Below the pieces are notes generated by a model. That model saw only the letters and a program-made list of their open reading frames with translations, did not search any database and was not told the DNA's origin. Made by a program: the position numbers and the translations under genes. From positions 3,047,001 through 3,111,000 of the forward strand of contig NZ_CP009533.1 in the NCBI RefSeq assembly GCF_000761155.1: a stretch of 64,000 bases of DNA. The letters are read 5' to 3'. Positions 56,676 to 64,000 of this stretch are shown here, piece after piece. Origin of the DNA: Pseudomonas rhizosphaerae (GTDB lineage Bacteria > Pseudomonadota > Gammaproteobacteria > Pseudomonadales > Pseudomonadaceae). Within the stretch, counting starts at the first letter, position 1. Every line of letters begins with the position of its first letter.

Positions 56676-59311
56676 GACTTGGCCTTGGGTTTGCGGCTAC
56701 CCGATTTCGACGGGCCCTTGCGATGCTTGCTCGTCTTGGCGTCGCCGCCGGCAGCACCGCCGCCAGCGCTGCTGCGGTTGTTGCTGGCCTTGGCCGAACC
56801 GCCCTTGGACGCATCGGCCAGCAAGGCCTTCTTCATTTCACGGCTCTTGCGCACCTCGGCATTCTTGGCCGCAGCATCGGAGGCGCGATAGACCTCGTCA
56901 CTTTCGGCCTTGCGCTTGCTCGGAGCAGAGCTGCGCTTGGGCGCGGCAGCGGAGGTCTTGTCGGACGCGGTCTTTTCAACGGCAGGCGTGGTCGGATAGC
57001 TCTTGGGCTTGCCGGCCGGTGCGTCGGCCTTGCGGTTCTTGCGACCGATCGGCTGGTTGAGCGTCGCCTCGCCAATGCCGAAATCGATTTTGCGCTCGTC
57101 CAGGTCGACACGCATGACCTGCACCTCGACCGTGTCACCGAGACGGAAATTGCGCCCGGTGCGCTCGCCGGCCAGACGGTGGTGGATCGGATCGAAATGG
57201 TAGTAGTCGCCCGGCAGCGCGGTGACGTGCACCAGGCCTTCGACGAAGATATCAGTCAGCTCGACGAACAGGCCGAAGCCGGTCACGGCAGTGATCACGC
57301 CCGGGAAGGTTTCGCCCACGCGGTCCTTCATGAACTCGCACTTGAGCCAGTTGACCACGTCACGGGTGGCTTCGTCGGCACGGCGCTCGCTCATCGAGCA
57401 CTCTTCGCCCAACTGTTCCAGCGCGGCTTCGTCGTACGGATAGATCCGCGCCTTGGGAATGGTCGGGGCGCCGGCACGCTTGACGTGCGGGGTGTCCTGC
57501 TTGGAGTGGATCACGCTGCGAATCGCCCGGTGCGTGAGCAGGTCGGGGTAGCGGCGGATCGGCGAGGTGAAGTGGGTGTACGCCTCGTAGTTCAGACCGA
57601 AGTGGCCATGGTTGTCGGCGCTGTACACCGCCTGGCTCAGGGAGCGCAGCATCACGGTCTGGATCACGTGGAAATCCGGGCGACCCTGGATGGTTTCCAG
57701 CAATGCGCGGTAATCCTTGGGCGACGGACCGTCCTTGCCCTTGTTCAACGACAGGCCGAGCTCGCCGAGGAAGGCACGCAGCTTCTCCAGACGCTCAGGC
57801 GGCGGACCGTCGTGGACGCGATACAGGGCCGGAATCTCGTGCTTCTTGAGGAATTCGGCGGTGGCCACGTTGGCCGCCAGCATGCATTCCTCGATCAGCT
57901 TGTGGGCATCGTTGCGGATCGTCGGCTTGATCTCGGCGATCTTGCGTTCGGAGCCGAAGACGATGCGGGTTTCCTGGGTCTCGAAATCGATGGCGCCACG
58001 CACGTGACGGGCCGACAGCAACACCTTGTACAGCGCATACAGCTGCTTGAGATGGGGCAGTACGTCGCCGAACTCGCCACGCAGGGCCTTGGCCTCGCTG
58101 GTGCGCGAGTGCTCGAGCATGGTGCTGACCTTGTTGTAGGTCAGGCGCGCGTGGGAATGGATCACCGCTTCATAGAAGCTGTAGTCGGTCATCTCGCCGG
58201 TCTTGGAAATGGTCATCTCGCAGACCATGGCCAGGCGGTCGACTTTCGGGTTCAGCGAGCACAGGCCGTTGGACAGCTGCTCGGGCAGCATCGGGATCAC
58301 GCGCTCGGGGAAATACACCGAGTTGCCGCGCACCTGTGCTTCCACGTCCAGTGCCGAACCCAGTTTCACGTAGCTGGAAACGTCGGCGATGGCCACGTAC
58401 AGGGTCCAGCCACCATTGAACAGGCGCAGCTTGCTCTTGGCTTCGCAGTAGACCGCATCGTCGAAGTCGCGCGCATCTTCACCGTCGATGGTAACGAACG
58501 GCAGATGGCGCAGGTCGATGCGCTTTTCCTTGTCCTTGTCTTCCACCTGGGGCTTGAGCTTGGCGGCTTCCTTGAGCACGGCTTCGGGCCATACGTGAGG
58601 AATGTCGTAGGTGCGCAGGGCCACGTCGATTTCCATGCCCGGGGCCATGTAGTTGCCCAGCACTTCGACGATGTCACCCTGGGGCTGGAAGCGCGCGGTA
58701 GGCCAGTGGGTGATCTTCACCCCGACGAACTGGCCGATCTTCGCGGCGCCGTGGCGACCAGGGGTGATCAGCACTTCCTGCTGCACCTTGGGGTTGTCCG
58801 GGGTCACGAAACCAATGCCGCCTTCTTCGAAGTAACGGCCAACGATGGTTTCATGGGCGCGCGACACCACTTCGACGATCACGCCTTCGCGACGACCGCG
58901 ACGGTCCAGGCCGGAAACCCGGGCCAGGGCACGGTCGCCGTCGAATACCAGGCGCATCTGCGCCGGGCTCATGAACAGGTCGTCGCTGCCGTCGTCGGGA
59001 ATCAGGAAGCCGAAACCGTCGCGGTGACCGCTGATGCGACCGGCGATCAGGTCGAGCTTGTCCACCGGGGCATAGGTGCCGCGACGGGTGTATATCAGTT
59101 GCGCATCGCGCTCCATGGCTCGCAGGCGGCGGCGCAAGGCTTCCAGCTGGTCCTCGGTGGTGAGGCCGAACTCGTCCACCAGCTCCTCGCGGCTGGCGGG
59201 AGAGCCGCGCTCGTCGAGGTGCTTGAGGATCAGCTCACGGCTGGGAATGGGGTTTTCATATTTTTCCGCTTCACGAGCGGCCTCGGGATCGAGGGTCTGC
59301 CAATCGGCCAT
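56672..59311 (-). CDS. rnr: ribonuclease R
   Basis: The 879-residue exoribonuclease has an N-terminal winged-helix (RELILKHLDERGSPASREEL), cold-shock domains, and the RNB catalytic block with DGEDARDFDDAVYCE, whose Asp residues bind magnesium. After an S1 domain it has a Lys/Arg/Ser/Ala-rich tail of about 130 residues. It degrades structured RNA 3' to 5'. It is slightly longer than the E. coli enzyme because of the tail. First gene of the rnr-rlmB operon. Confidence 0.96.
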   Translation of the reverse strand: MADWQTLDPEAAREAEKYENPIPSRELILKHLDERGSPASREELVDEFGLTTEDQLEALRRRLRAMERDAQLIYTRRGTYAPVDKLDLIAGRISGHRDGFGFLIPDDGSDDLFMSPAQMRLVFDGDRALARVSGLDRRGRREGVIVEVVSRAHETIVGRYFEEGGIGFVTPDNPKVQQEVLITPGRHGAAKIGQFVGVKITHWPTARFQPQGDIVEVLGNYMAPGMEIDVALRTYDIPHVWPEAVLKEAAKLKPQVEDKDKEKRIDLRHLPFVTIDGEDARDFDDAVYCEAKSKLRLFNGGWTLYVAIADVSSYVKLGSALDVEAQVRGNSVYFPERVIPMLPEQLSNGLCSLNPKVDRLAMVCEMTISKTGEMTDYSFYEAVIHSHARLTYNKVSTMLEHSRTSEAKALRGEFGDVLPHLKQLYALYKVLLSARHVRGAIDFETQETRIVFGSERKIAEIKPTIRNDAHKLIEECMLAANVATAEFLKKHEIPALYRVHDGPPPERLEKLRAFLGELGLSLNKGKDGPSPKDYRALLETIQGRPDFHVIQTVMLRSLSQAVYSADNHGHFGLNYEAYTHFTSPIRRYPDLLTHRAIRSVIHSKQDTPHVKRAGAPTIPKARIYPYDEAALEQLGEECSMSERRADEATRDVVNWLKCEFMKDRVGETFPGVITAVTGFGLFVELTDIFVEGLVHVTALPGDYYHFDPIHHRLAGERTGRNFRLGDTVEVQVMRVDLDERKIDFGIGEATLNQPIGRKNRKADAPAGKPKSYPTTPAVEKTASDKTSAAAPKRSSAPSKRKAESDEVYRASDAAAKNAEVRKSREMKKALLADASKGGSAKASNNRSSAGGGAAGGDAKTSKHRKGPSKSGSRKPKAKS

Positions 59312-59473
59312 TAGAGAGAATTCACCTTGTCTATATAGGCGTTAGTTTGGCATACGCGTATTGAAACGGGAAATTTCAGGCGCAGCCGACCACTTATAAG
59401 CCCTGCCCAGAGGTGGAAAACAGTGTCCGGGACGCCACTGAGGAATTTTAATCGATTTTTCTCACTACAGGGG

Positions 59474-59502
59474 TTTACAGCGCAAAGAGCGCTCCGTATA
59501 GT
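59474..59502 (+). promoter_or_regulatory. sigma-70 promoter of tRNA-Leu copy 1
   Basis: TTTACA (59474-59479), 17-base spacer, TATAGT (59497-59502), 35 bases before the tRNA. A GC-rich discriminator (GCGCGCC) follows, as in stringently controlled stable RNA promoters. Confidence 0.82.
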
Positions 59503-59537
59503 GCGCGCCATCGACAACGCACAGCGTTGCAGATGTT

Positions 59538-59624
59538 GCCCAGATGGTGAAATTGGTAGACACGCCAGCTTCAGGTGCTGGTGACCTTACGGTCGTGGAA
59601 GTTCGAGTCTTCTTCTGGGCACCA
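59538..59624 (+). tRNA. tRNA-Leu (CAG)
   Basis: 87 bases including an encoded CCA. The acceptor GCCCAGA pairs with TCTGGGC, the anticodon stem CCAGC/GCTGG encloses TTCAGGT with anticodon CAG, and the variable arm is long (class II), as in tRNA-Leu. GTTCGAGTC marks the T loop. Confidence 0.95.
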
Positions 59625-59663
59625 ATTCAGGACATGAGATTACATCAATCTTGTGCCACTCAC

Positions 59664-59688
59664 AAAAACCCGCGAAAGCGGGTTTTTG
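59664..59688 (+). terminator. terminator of tRNA-Leu copy 1
   Basis: AACCCGC GAAA GCGGGTT stem-loop followed by TTTGCGTTTT. Confidence 0.9.
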
Positions 59689-59746
59689 CGTTTTAGGCAT
59701 CCGTCAGCCCGGTCGATGTTTTGAATTATCAAAATCAAAACAGGGG

Positions 59747-59775
59747 TTTACAGATCAAAAGGTCCGCCGTATAGT
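59747..59775 (+). promoter_or_regulatory. sigma-70 promoter of tRNA-Leu copy 2
   Basis: TTTACA (59747-59752), 17-base spacer, TATAGT (59770-59775), with a GCGCCCC discriminator. The surrounding GGGGTTTACA and CCGTATAGTGCGC are shared with the first copy. Confidence 0.82.
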
Positions 59776-59810
59776 GCGCCCCATCAACGGCGTACAACGC
59801 TGCTGATGCT

Positions 59811-59897
59811 GCCCAGATGGTGAAATTGGTAGACACGCCAGCTTCAGGTGCTGGTGACCTTACGGTCGTGGAAGTTCGAGTCTTCTTCTGGGCACCA
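59811..59897 (+). tRNA. tRNA-Leu (CAG), second copy
   Basis: Identical over all 87 bases to the copy at 59538, anticodon CAG. Starts are 273 bases apart, and each copy has its own promoter and terminator. Confidence 0.95.
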
Positions 59898-59907
59898 ATT
59901 CTTCACA

Positions 59908-59930
59908 AGAACCCGCGAAAGCGGGTTTTT
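59908..59930 (+). terminator. terminator of tRNA-Leu copy 2
   Basis: Same AACCCGC GAAA GCGGGTT hairpin and T-run as after copy 1. Confidence 0.9.
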
Positions 59931-59964
59931 GCGTTTCTGGGATTCGTAAATTCGTCCTCTCTCA

Positions 59965-60054
59965 CCGTGGGAGCGGTCCGTGGCCGCGAAACAGGCGACT
60001 TGGTGCCGCAGATACTCCACGGCGCACCCTTCGCGGCCGATGACCGCTCCTACG
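59965..60054. repeat. REPIN (family B) before the iron-transport genes
   Basis: CGTGGGAGCGGTCCGTGGCC, a centre ending GGCGCACC, and inverted arm GATGACCGCTCCTACG, about 90 bases. Confidence 0.87.
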
Positions 60055-60143
60055 GTGGGCTCGAACGGCGCACGAGCACCTGAGAACCCATATCGTTTAC
60101 AATTGTTTCAAGATTCCGCTGCCCTGCCGTAAGGAAGTAGTCC

Positions 60144-61160
60144 ATGACGATACTCAATTTCCATTCCCTGCTGCGCGCGCTCGGGGCATGCCTGCTGGGC
60201 ATCGTCCTGGCGACCCCGCTGGCCCAGGCTGCCGACAAGGTCGAGCTGACGCTCTACAACGGTCAGCACAAGGAAATCGGTGAGGCCATCGCACAGGCCT
60301 ACGAGGCCAAGACCGGGATTCACATCAACGTCCGCAAGGGCAGCAGCAATCAACTGGCCAGCCAGGTGATGGAGGAAGGCGACCGCTCGCCTGCCGATGT
60401 CATCTATACCGAAGAGTCTCCACCGCTCTACAGCCTGGGGCAAAAAGGCTTCCTGGCCAAGATCGACGACACCACCCTGGCCATGCTCCCCAAGGAATAC
60501 GTTGCCAAGGACGGTACCTGGATGGGCGTCACCGCGCGGGTTCGCGTAGTGGCCTACAACCCCAAGCTGATCGACGAAAAAGACCTGCCCAATGACATCC
60601 TCGAATTCGCCCAGCCGCAATGGCAGGGCAAAATCGGTTTCGTACCCACCAGCGGCGCATTTCAGGAGCAAGCCGTGGCTATCATCCAGGTTCATGGCCG
60701 GGACGTTGCCGAGGAATGGCTGACCGGGCTGCGCGCCTTCGGCAAGACCTACTCCAACAACATGGTGGCGCTCAAGGCCGTGGAGAACGGAGAAATCGCC
60801 GCCGTACTGGTCAACAATTACTACTGGTTCGCATTGCAACGGGAGAAAGGCACCCTGGAATCCCGCCTGCGCTATGCCCAGGAAGGTGATGTCGGGGGCC
60901 TGATCACCGTGTCGTCGGCAGCCGCCTTGAAGTCCAGCAAGCACCCTCGGGAAGCGCAGGCGCTGCTGGCCTATATGGCCAGCGAAGAAGGTCAGCGCGT
61001 CATCACCCAGGCTACCGCCGAATACCCTTTGCACAAGGGCATGGTCTCGGACCGCGGCTTGAAGCCTTTCCAAGAGTTGCGCGCACCCAACGTGACGCCT
61101 GCCGATATCGGCGCCGCCGACGAGGCACTGGACCTGGAACGGGACGTTGGCCTGAATTGA
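60144..61160 (+). CDS. ferric iron ABC transporter substrate-binding protein (FbpA/FutA type)
   Basis: The 338-residue periplasmic protein has a signal peptide (ending LAQAADKVELT). It has the Fbp fold with LTLYNGQHKEIGEAIAQAYE, QVMEEGDRSPADVIYTEESP, and the paired tyrosines 226-227 in VNNYYWFALQ that bind Fe3+. It delivers iron to the permease encoded next. Start MTILNFHSLL at 60144. The stop overlaps the TTG start of the permease. An ATPase gene (fbpC) is not in the window. Confidence 0.9.
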   Translation: MTILNFHSLLRALGACLLGIVLATPLAQAADKVELTLYNGQHKEIGEAIAQAYEAKTGIHINVRKGSSNQLASQVMEEGDRSPADVIYTEESPPLYSLGQKGFLAKIDDTTLAMLPKEYVAKDGTWMGVTARVRVVAYNPKLIDEKDLPNDILEFAQPQWQGKIGFVPTSGAFQEQAVAIIQVHGRDVAEEWLTGLRAFGKTYSNNMVALKAVENGEIAAVLVNNYYWFALQREKGTLESRLRYAQEGDVGGLITVSSAAALKSSKHPREAQALLAYMASEEGQRVITQATAEYPLHKGMVSDRGLKPFQELRAPNVTPADIGAADEALDLERDVGLN

Positions 61161-62710
61161 TCACCCCCTCCGTCATCCCGGCGGTGCGACGCAAGCGCCC
61201 CTCGATCTGGGTGCTCGCACCGGTCCTGCTGCTGGTCGGGCTGAGCCTGCTGCCCTTGCTCTACGTGGGTCTAAAGGCGTGGCAGGCCGGGCTGCACGAA
61301 GCGATCAGGCTGCTGTGGCGACCCTACGTCCTGCGCTTGCTGGGCAACACCCTGATGTTGATGGCCGGGGTAACGGCTGCGTGCGTGGTCATTGGCCTGA
61401 GCCTGGCCTGGCTGCTCGAGCGCACCGATCTGGCGGGCCGACGCCTGTGGGGCGTGATCCTGTGTTTGCCGTTCGCGGTGCCCGCCTTCGTCAGCAGCTT
61501 CACCTGGGTTTCGCTGAGTTCCGGATTCGAAGGGCTGGGCGGCGCCATCCTGGTCATGACGCTGTCGAAATACCCGTTGGTGTTACTTCCGGTCGCGGCT
61601 ACCTTGCGCCATCTGGATACCTCGCTGGAAGAGTCGGCGCGCACGCTGGGGCTGAACCGCACCGGGGTGTTCTTCAAGGTCACGCTGCCGCTGCTGTGGC
61701 CCGCCGTGCTGGGCGGGGCACTGTTGATCGCGCTGCACATGCTGGTGGAGTTCGGTGCGCTGTCGATCCTGGGTTTGCAGACCTTTACCACGGCGATCTA
61801 CCAACAGTTCGAGCTGGAGTTCAGCAACACCAATGCAGCGATGCTTTCGGCGCTGCTGTTGGTGCTGTGCCTGTTGCTGTTGTGGCTGGAGCTGAAAGTC
61901 CGCGGTACCGCGCGCCATGTTCGTACCGGTCAGGGCGCGGCCCGCCGTGCGACGCCGTTGCAGCTGGGTGGCTGGCGCATAGTGGCGCAGTTGTATTGCC
62001 TGCTGCTGGTGGTCATCGGCAGCGGTGTACCGCTGGCCATGCTCGGCTATTGGCTGGTGAAGGGCTCGTCGGCCGCTTTCCCCGTGGCGGCCATTGGCGA
62101 GGCATTGCTGACCTCGCTGTCATTGGCGTTGGGTGGGGCGGCCCTGTGCCTGGCGCTGGCATTGCCCGTCGGCCTGCTGGTAGTGCGCCATCGCGGTCGC
62201 CTGGCGATCTGGGCAGAGCGCTTGCCTTACCTGCTGCATGCCCTGCCAGGGCTGGTGATCGCACTGACCCTGGTGTACTTCGCCCTGCACTATGTGCCGG
62301 CGATGTACCAGACCACCGGCTTGCTGTTGCTGGCCTACGCGCTGCTGTTCCTGCCCCTGGCGCAGGCGCCGGTGCGCACCGCTCTGAACAAGGCCGCGCC
62401 GCAACTGGAAGAAGCGGCGCGCACCCTGGGTGCTACGCCCTTTTCCGCTTTCTGCCGGGTGACGTTGCCCATCATCTTCCCGGCCATGGCCGCAGCCTTC
62501 GCGCTGGTGTTCCTGGACGGCATGAAGGAGCTCACTGCCACTCTGGTTCTGGCCCCTACCGGCATGACCACCCTGGCAACCGAGGTGTGGTCGCACACCT
62601 CGAACATGGAATTCGCTGCCGCAGCGCCCTATGCGGCCCTGCTGATTCTGATTTCAGGTGTGCCGGTGTACCTGCTCACGACCCGGATGTATCTGAACCA
62701 AACACGTTAG
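61157..62710 (+). CDS. ferric iron ABC transporter permease (FbpB type)
   Basis: The 517-residue protein has about twelve membrane segments in two halves. Each half has an EAA loop, LEESARTLGLNRTGVFFKVT and LEEAARTLGATPFSAFCRVT, which contacts the ATPase. It is a fused permease of the SfuB/FbpB family. The start is a TTG at 61157 overlapping the upstream stop (TTGA); no better start is visible before the first helix. No ATP-binding gene follows. Confidence 0.9.
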   Translation: MITPSVIPAVRRKRPSIWVLAPVLLLVGLSLLPLLYVGLKAWQAGLHEAIRLLWRPYVLRLLGNTLMLMAGVTAACVVIGLSLAWLLERTDLAGRRLWGVILCLPFAVPAFVSSFTWVSLSSGFEGLGGAILVMTLSKYPLVLLPVAATLRHLDTSLEESARTLGLNRTGVFFKVTLPLLWPAVLGGALLIALHMLVEFGALSILGLQTFTTAIYQQFELEFSNTNAAMLSALLLVLCLLLLWLELKVRGTARHVRTGQGAARRATPLQLGGWRIVAQLYCLLLVVIGSGVPLAMLGYWLVKGSSAAFPVAAIGEALLTSLSLALGGAALCLALALPVGLLVVRHRGRLAIWAERLPYLLHALPGLVIALTLVYFALHYVPAMYQTTGLLLLAYALLFLPLAQAPVRTALNKAAPQLEEAARTLGATPFSAFCRVTLPIIFPAMAAAFALVFLDGMKELTATLVLAPTGMTTLATEVWSHTSNMEFAAAAPYAALLILISGVPVYLLTTRMYLNQTR

Positions 62711-62716
62711 GCCCTC

Positions 62717-62807
62717 CTGTAGGAGCGGTCCGTGGCCGCGAAAAGGGCAACGCGGTTCGTCAGGTAGACCGCAGTGCGCCTTTCGCGGCCTATGACCGCT
62801 CCTACAG
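62717..62807. repeat. REPIN (family B) after the iron permease
   Basis: GTAGGAGCGGTCCGTGGCCG, centre with TAGACCGCAGTGCGCC, inverted arm TATGACCGCTCCTAC. Between two convergent genes. Confidence 0.87.
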
Positions 62808-62815
62808 GCGGGCAT

Positions 62816-64000
62816 CTAGGCACGGAATTGGCCCAGGCTGGCTTTCAGCTGGGCCGCGAGCTTGTCGAGTTCCCTGCTGCTGGCGGTGGTTTGCTGCACG
62901 GCGAACGCCGCTTTCTCCGCCTGCGCATGAATCACCTCCACCCTGCCCTTCACGGCTTGCGCGCCGCGCGCTTGCTGCTCGGCGGCCTGCGTGGCCAGGC
63001 CGATCGCCGAATGCACCTGCTCCACAGAGGTCTGCACGGCCTGCTGCAACCGCGCACTGTCGCGCAGCACCGCCAAGCCTTCGTCCGCCTGACGTCCGGC
63101 CTGGCCGATGGCAGCCACCGCCTCGCGCGCGCCAGCCTGCAACGCGCCGATGTGCGCCTGGATGTCGCCGGTCGAGCTCTGCGTCTTGCTCGCCAGCGCC
63201 CGCACCTCGTCGGCGACCACGGCAAAACCACGTCCGGTTTCTCCGGCCCGCGCGGCTTCGATGGCGGCATTGAGCGCCAGCAGATTGGTCTGCTCGGCGA
63301 TCCCATGGATCACCGTCAACACCACTTCGATCTGCTGACTCTGCTCGGCCAAGCGTTCGATCACCTTGGAGCCGTTCTGCACCTGCCCAGCCAACGCCTC
63401 GATCAAGCCACCGACCTGCTGCGAGGCACGGGTGTTGTCATCCGTGGCCCGACGGATCTGCGCCACCTGCTGCAAGGCCGACTGCATCGCCTGGCTCTCG
63501 GCCTGAGCCTCGTCGGCCATCTGCGACAGGTCGTGCAGGCTCTGCGCCACTTCATCGCGCTGCAAGCGGGCAGCGTCGTCGGCACCGGCGTTGCGCTGGG
63601 CCATGCTGCCGATCTCGACCCCGGTCTTGTGCGCCACCTCGCCTGCTTCGCGTACGATGGGCTGCAGCTTGTCGACGAAACGGTTGACCGCCGCCGCCAT
63701 GTCGCCAATCTCGTCGCGGCTGTGGATAGCGACCCGCTTGGTCAGGTCCCCCTCACCCGCCGCCAGGTCGTCCAGCGCACCGACCAGCAAACGCAGCCGG
63801 TGCACCACACGCCGCCCCAGGACTGCGGCCAGCACCACCAGCATCACCAGCCCCACCAGGGCCAGGCACAGCCCGATGCGCCAGCGCAACTGCGCCGCAG
63901 CGGCCTGCACCGTGCTGTGGGTATTGGCCTGCATGGTCGTCGCCGCCGATTCCGCCGACTGCAGACGCGCTTGCAGGGCCTTGGCACTTTCGGCCGAGGC
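62816..64000 (-). CDS. methyl-accepting chemotaxis protein (N-terminal part outside window)
   Basis: The frame runs from the stop at 62816 to the right window edge (395 codons), so the start lies outside. It has a membrane segment near 63800-63880 ([20 protein letters not shown]), a HAMP domain ([20 protein letters not shown]), and the signalling hairpin with [19 protein letters not shown] and [16 protein letters not shown]. It has no C-terminal NWETF pentapeptide. Part of the sensory domain is not visible, so the ligand cannot be inferred. Confidence 0.93.
   Translation of the reverse strand, partial: ASAESAKALQARLQSAESAATTMQANTHSTVQAAAAQLRWRIGLCLALVGLVMLVVLAAVLGRRVVHRLRLLVGALDDLAAGEGDLTKRVAIHSRDEIGDMAAAVNRFVDKLQPIVREAGEVAHKTGVEIGSMAQRNAGADDAARLQRDEVAQSLHDLSQMADEAQAESQAMQSALQQVAQIRRATDDNTRASQQVGGLIEALAGQVQNGSKVIERLAEQSQQIEVVLTVIHGIAEQTNLLALNAAIEAARAGETGRGFAVVADEVRALASKTQSSTGDIQAHIGALQAGAREAVAAIGQAGRQADEGLAVLRDSARLQQAVQTSVEQVHSAIGLATQAAEQQARGAQAVKGRVEVIHAQAEKAAFAVQQTTASSRELDKLAAQLKASLGQFRA

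Noticed and set aside
56723..59314. Rightward open frame of 863 codons opposite rnr
   Set aside because: Antisense shadow of ribonuclease R.

Overview
The window is a chromosomal segment of a fluorescent Pseudomonas, most like the P. putida group. This rests on high-GC coding with Pseudomonas codon use, a urease/urea-transport locus of Pseudomonas layout, azurin, the braC/liv operon, the rpsF-rpsR-rplI-dnaB operon, and dense short palindromic (REP/REPIN) repeats of the kinds common in this group. There is no phage, transposase, integrase or CRISPR array. Almost every interval is ordinary core chromosome, with a few accessory genes between.

Layout: (1) 1-4777, cobalamin (corrin ring) genes: cobH (partial) and cobG leftward, cobL-cbiD-cobK rightward with overlapping stops and starts. 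(2) 4891-7324, a small copper locus (PCu(A)C chaperone, DUF2946 protein, PepSY membrane protein) without the TonB receptor usually seen with it. (3) 7633-17618, urea uptake and urease: an NtrC-type site and sigma-54 promoter, then urtABCDE, ureD, ureA, a GNAT acetyltransferase, ureB and ureC, with REPINs inside the cluster. (4) 17744-29559, a stretch separating ureC from ureE: a large degenerate toxin-like protein, a cbpA / Hsp70 divergent pair, an AI-2E-type permease, osmE, a ferritin-like protein, an AsmA protein, a 13-residue-repeat secreted protein and a DesT-like regulator. (5) 29720-32146, ureEFG and a HupE/UreJ permease. (6) 32212-34113, an AGE-family epimerase and a short-chain dehydrogenase. 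(7) 34114-34841, a gene-free block rich in DnaA-box-like sequences with a duplicated 36-bp module. (8) 34842-39929, the branched-chain amino-acid ABC operon braC-livHMGF. (9) 40416-42212, pncB and azurin. (10) 42318-48151, a three-gene peptide-ligase/transglutaminase cluster whose third protein lacks about 300 residues of its family's length. (11) 48415-49437, a probable ADP-ribosyltransferase toxin with no immunity gene in sight. (12) 49492-59311, ygiQ, then dnaB, rplI, a DUF2232-like membrane protein, rpsR, rpsF, rlmB and rnr. (13) 59538-59897, two identical tRNA-Leu(CAG) genes with their own promoters and terminators. (14) 60144-62710, a ferric-iron ABC binding protein and permease with no ATPase, followed by a partial chemoreceptor.

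Functionally, the centre of the window is urea nitrogen scavenging: high-affinity Urt uptake under apparent NtrC/sigma-54 control, urease subunits, and nickel delivery by UreE/F/G with a possible nickel permease. The strongest candidates for something undescribed are the DnaA-box cluster, the degenerate amidoligase cluster, the orphan ART toxin, the toxin-like pseudo-enzyme, the 13-residue-repeat protein, and the REPIN arrays that keep a 104-bp period at two unrelated loci.
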